Shown: in pieces, positions 32,367 through 33,751 of the stretch
Numbering within the stretch: the first letter of the stretch is position 1
Layout of the letters: every line of letters starts with the position of its first letter
Assembly: GCF_052113705.1 (NCBI RefSeq)
Contig: NZ_JBGQOG010000032.1
Coordinates: 1 to 33,751 of the forward strand
Source: JBGQOG01 sp052113705
GTDB taxonomy: Bacteria > Pseudomonadota > Alphaproteobacteria > Rhodobacterales > Rhodobacteraceae
Direction: 5' to 3'
Length of the DNA stretch: 33,751 nt
Made by a program: the position numbers and the translations under genes
The notes under the pieces: model-generated
Seen by the model: only the letters and a program-made list of their open reading frames with translations
Databases searched by the model: none
Told to the model about the DNA's origin: nothing

Positions 32367-32561
32367 ATGAAATTTTTCAAACTGTTCAAAAACTTCCGCA
32401 ATGACGAAGAAGGTGCCGTGACCGTTGACTGGGTCGTGCTGACCGCCGCCGTCGTCGGCCTCGGCGCCGCTGCGCTGACCATGGTGCGCAACGAGACCTC
32501 GGCCCTCACCGGCAAGATCTCGGGCTACCTGAGCACCGCCAGCGTCAACTCGACCTTCTGA
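32367..32561 (+). CDS. Flp-like type IVb mini-pilin, copy 1
   Basis: A 64-residue prepilin-like protein. A basic leader (MKFFKLFKNFRNDEEG, 16 residues) ends in Gly16, the expected cut site of a type IVb prepilin peptidase. It is followed by a hydrophobic helix beginning AVTVDWVVLTAAVVGLG. Position 5 of the mature chain is Asp21 where classical Flp pilins have Glu. It differs from copies 2-4 only at residues 42, 43 and 45 (Asn-Glu-Thr-Ser against Gly-Gln-Thr-Gln). AGGAGAG precedes the start. A strong terminator follows, so it is transcribed apart from the other copies. Tad secretion genes are not in the window. Confidence 0.85.
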   Translation: MKFFKLFKNFRNDEEGAVTVDWVVLTAAVVGLGAAALTMVRNETSALTGKISGYLSTASVNSTF

Positions 32562-32585
32562 TCCCGACATCCCCAACCGGGGATC

Positions 32586-32610
32586 AAAGGCCGCCTTCGG
32601 GCGGCCTTTT
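32586..32610 (+). terminator. Intrinsic terminator after pilin copy 1
   Basis: A perfect 10-bp stem, AAAGGCCGCC at 32586-32595 with GGCGGCCTTT at 32600-32609, around a TTCG tetraloop and followed by T. A smaller hairpin (ATCCCC at 32569-32574 with GGGGAT at 32579-32584) lies just before it. This separates copy 1 from the tandem copies. Confidence 0.88.
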
Positions 32611-33057
32611 GCTGTTTCTGCCCCCGATCCGGAGCGCCTGCGCCCTCAAGACCGGAAGCCGCCCGAGAACCCCGTTCGCAGGCAGCACAGCGCCCGCGCC
32701 CGGCCGCCATCGCCCCCGCCCTCCGCGACCACGCCCTCCGCGCCCTCGTCTCGCTGGCACTCCTCGTGACAACGCCGCCGCGCTTTCACACATTGCGGGC
32801 ACCACCGTCGCGCATGTTTGCGCCCGGCACTGCTGCAGATGGCGCGCCACGGCCAAACCCGCGCACCGGCCGCCAGAATCCATGCTTTCGGCCTCCACGC
32901 CCCGAAATTCGACCGAATTTGACGCAAAGTTTCACGATCGCTGCCGCAATCACGCCCAGATCGGGGGGCATACCATCCTCATACCGCGACACAACGGCCT
33001 TCGGGCAGACCGCGGACCGGACAAGAACACACCCCAAAGATCCTCAGGAGAGACCCC
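32611..33057 (+). other. Gene-free stretch before the tandem pilin copies
   Basis: About 450 bp without a supportable gene. The left part (32640-32780) is very C-rich with imperfect CCCTCCGCG repeats. The right part holds a dyad, AAATTC at 32905-32910 and GAATTT at 32915-32920, overlapping a TTGACG (32919-32924) that could be a -35 element; no good -10 is seen. The AGGAGAGACCCC ribosome binding site of copy 2 ends the stretch. Frames here encode Arg/Pro-rich peptides typical of spurious GC-rich ORFs. Confidence 0.5.
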
Positions 33058-33252
33058 ATGAAATTCTTCAAATTGTTCAAAAACTTCCGCAACGACGAAG
33101 AAGGTGCGGTGACGGTTGACTGGGTCGTGCTGACCGCCGCCGTTGTCGGCCTCGGCGCCGCCGCACTGACCATGGTGCGTGGCCAGACCCAGGCCCTCAC
33201 CGGCAAGATCTCGGGCTACCTGAGCACCGCCAGCGTCAACTCCACCTTCTGA
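33058..33252 (+). CDS. Flp-like type IVb mini-pilin, copy 2
   Basis: A 64-residue prepilin-like protein, identical in amino acids to copies 3 and 4. It has a 16-residue basic leader ending in Gly16 and a hydrophobic helix from Ala17, with Asp at mature position 5. Its DNA differs from copy 3 at seven bases and from copy 4 at six, all synonymous. Its leader has the AGGAGAGACC ribosome binding site shared with copy 1, whereas copies 3 and 4 use AAAGGAACG. It is therefore the head of the tandem array and probably the site of its promoter. Confidence 0.85.
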   Translation: MKFFKLFKNFRNDEEGAVTVDWVVLTAAVVGLGAAALTMVRGQTQALTGKISGYLSTASVNSTF

Positions 33253-33257
33253 TCCTG

Positions 33258-33275
33258 ATGTCCCTCTGCGGACAT
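33258..33275 (+). other. Small hairpin in the first pilin spacer
   Basis: ATGTCC at 33258-33263 pairs with GGACAT at 33270-33275 around a six-base loop, seven bases after the stop of copy 2. There is no T-tract, so it would allow read-through and may define mRNA ends between copies. Confidence 0.5.
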
Positions 33276-33304
33276 ATCATCCCTGATCCCAAAGGAACGA
33301 CATC

Positions 33305-33499
33305 ATGAAATTCTTCAAACTCTTCAAAAACTTCCGCAACGACGAAGAAGGCGCGGTCACGGTTGACTGGGTCGTGCTGACCGCCGCCGTTGTCGGCCTC
33401 GGCGCCGCCGCGCTGACCATGGTGCGCGGCCAGACCCAGGCCCTCACCGGCAAAATCTCGGGCTACCTGAGCACCGCCAGCGTCAACTCCACCTTCTGA
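33305..33499 (+). CDS. Flp-like type IVb mini-pilin, copy 3
   Basis: Encodes the same 64-residue prepilin as copies 2 and 4. It differs from copy 4 by a single synonymous base (AAA against AAG, lysine 50), which points to very recent duplication or gene conversion. AAAGGAACG lies before the ATG. It is read in line with copy 2 across a 52-bp spacer that holds one small hairpin, so the copies are probably one transcript. Confidence 0.85.
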   Translation: MKFFKLFKNFRNDEEGAVTVDWVVLTAAVVGLGAAALTMVRGQTQALTGKISGYLSTASVNSTF

Positions 33500-33504
33500 T
33501 CCTG

Positions 33505-33522
33505 ATGTCCCTCTGCGGACAT
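33505..33522 (+). other. Small hairpin in the second pilin spacer
   Basis: Exact copy of the hairpin at 33258-33275, shifted by 247 bp: ATGTCC and GGACAT around a six-base loop. Confidence 0.5.
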
Positions 33523-33551
33523 ATCATCCCTGATCCCAAAGGAACGACATC

Positions 33552-33746
33552 ATGAAATTCTTCAAACTCTTCAAAAACTTCCGCAACGACGAAGAAGGCG
33601 CGGTCACGGTTGACTGGGTCGTGCTGACCGCCGCCGTTGTCGGCCTCGGCGCCGCCGCGCTGACCATGGTGCGCGGCCAGACCCAGGCCCTCACCGGCAA
33701 GATCTCGGGCTACCTGAGCACCGCCAGCGTCAACTCCACCTTCTGA
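33552..33746 (+). CDS. Flp-like type IVb mini-pilin, copy 4
   Basis: Encodes the same 64-residue prepilin as copies 2 and 3 and ends five bases before the window edge. The bases following its stop (TCCTG) match the start of the repeat spacer, so a fifth copy may lie beyond the window. In classical Tad systems Flp is processed by TadV/CpaA and assembled by TadA-type motors, none of which is visible here. Confidence 0.85.
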   Translation: MKFFKLFKNFRNDEEGAVTVDWVVLTAAVVGLGAAALTMVRGQTQALTGKISGYLSTASVNSTF

Positions 33747-33751
33747 TCCTG

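Larger units (their letters stand above)
33058..33751 (+). repeat. 247-bp tandem repeat array of pilin genes
   Basis: Pilin starts at 33058, 33305 and 33552 are spaced exactly 247 bp: a 195-bp gene plus a 52-bp spacer. The spacers after copies 2 and 3 are identical. Copies 3 and 4 differ at one base only (33454 against 33701). The bases after copy 4 match the spacer as far as the window goes, so the array may continue. Confidence 0.95.

Noticed and set aside
32609..33061. A 150-residue frame in the gap before the tandem pilins, and antisense frames in the same place
   Set aside because: Arg/Pro-rich low-complexity peptides in a C-rich stretch, starting inside the terminator of pilin copy 1 and without a ribosome binding site.
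33058..33751. Tandem repeat considered as a CRISPR array or mobile element
   Set aside because: The 247-bp unit is a coding gene plus spacer with identical, not variable, spacers. No cas, transposase or terminal repeats are present.

Overview
The window reads as an ordinary-to-accessory stretch of a high-GC alphaproteobacterial chromosome, most likely a Rhodobacter-like member of the Rhodobacterales. The grounds are the GC-rich third codon positions, a complete aa3 cytochrome oxidase gene run (ctaC-ctaB-small ORF-ctaG-ctaE-SURF1) leading into thrC, the lysC-ptsP pair, and Flp-like mini-pilins with the EEGAVTVDW motif that I associate with this order. The aa3 genes argue against Rhodobacter capsulatus itself, which is known to lack that oxidase. 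A 73-base poly-C run opens the window and a near-perfect tandem repeat closes it, so the window may be a whole contig. I see no tRNA, rRNA, CRISPR array, insertion sequence or phage gene.

Layout. 200-3763 (+): aspartokinase and PTS-Ntr enzyme I. 3776-5945 (-): an EcsC-like protein, a small outer-membrane beta-barrel protein and a GNAT acetyltransferase. 6035-6637 (+): flavin reductase-like protein. 6652-7542 (-): DMT transporter. 7712-9428 (+): the methylthioadenosine/adenine salvage pair mtnP-apt and a 52-residue single-pass membrane ORF. 18537 down to 9584 (-): a long collinear run of ctaC, ctaB, a small ORF, ctaG, ctaE, SURF1, thrC, an M16 peptidase, a RimJ-type acetyltransferase and a D-2-hydroxyacid dehydrogenase. 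18766-26416 (+): tldD, dprA, topA, the two CoA-transferase subunits and a small GNAT protein.

The most interesting part is 26532-31165. It encodes a PF03706-type multi-pass membrane protein, a DprE1-like FAD oxidoreductase, a DprE2-like short-chain dehydrogenase and, convergently, a HAD-UbiA fusion resembling decaprenyl-phosphate phosphoribosyltransferase. Together these look like a polyprenyl-phosphoryl-ribose to polyprenyl-phosphoryl-arabinose pathway, best known from mycobacterial cell-wall synthesis, with a candidate lipid-sugar transporter. A lytic transglycosylase gene sits upstream of the UbiA gene in the same apparent transcript.

The right end (32367-33746) holds four genes for 64-residue Flp-like pilins. 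The last three encode identical proteins, lie on an exact 247-bp repeat and differ only at synonymous sites. The upstream region contains helically phased (A/T)TTGCC motifs and a CtrA-like box. A second CtrA-like box precedes dprA, and an Fnr-type box lies between ctaC and tldD. The regulatory assignments and the arabinose-pathway assignment are inferences from motifs and family resemblance; no searches were run.
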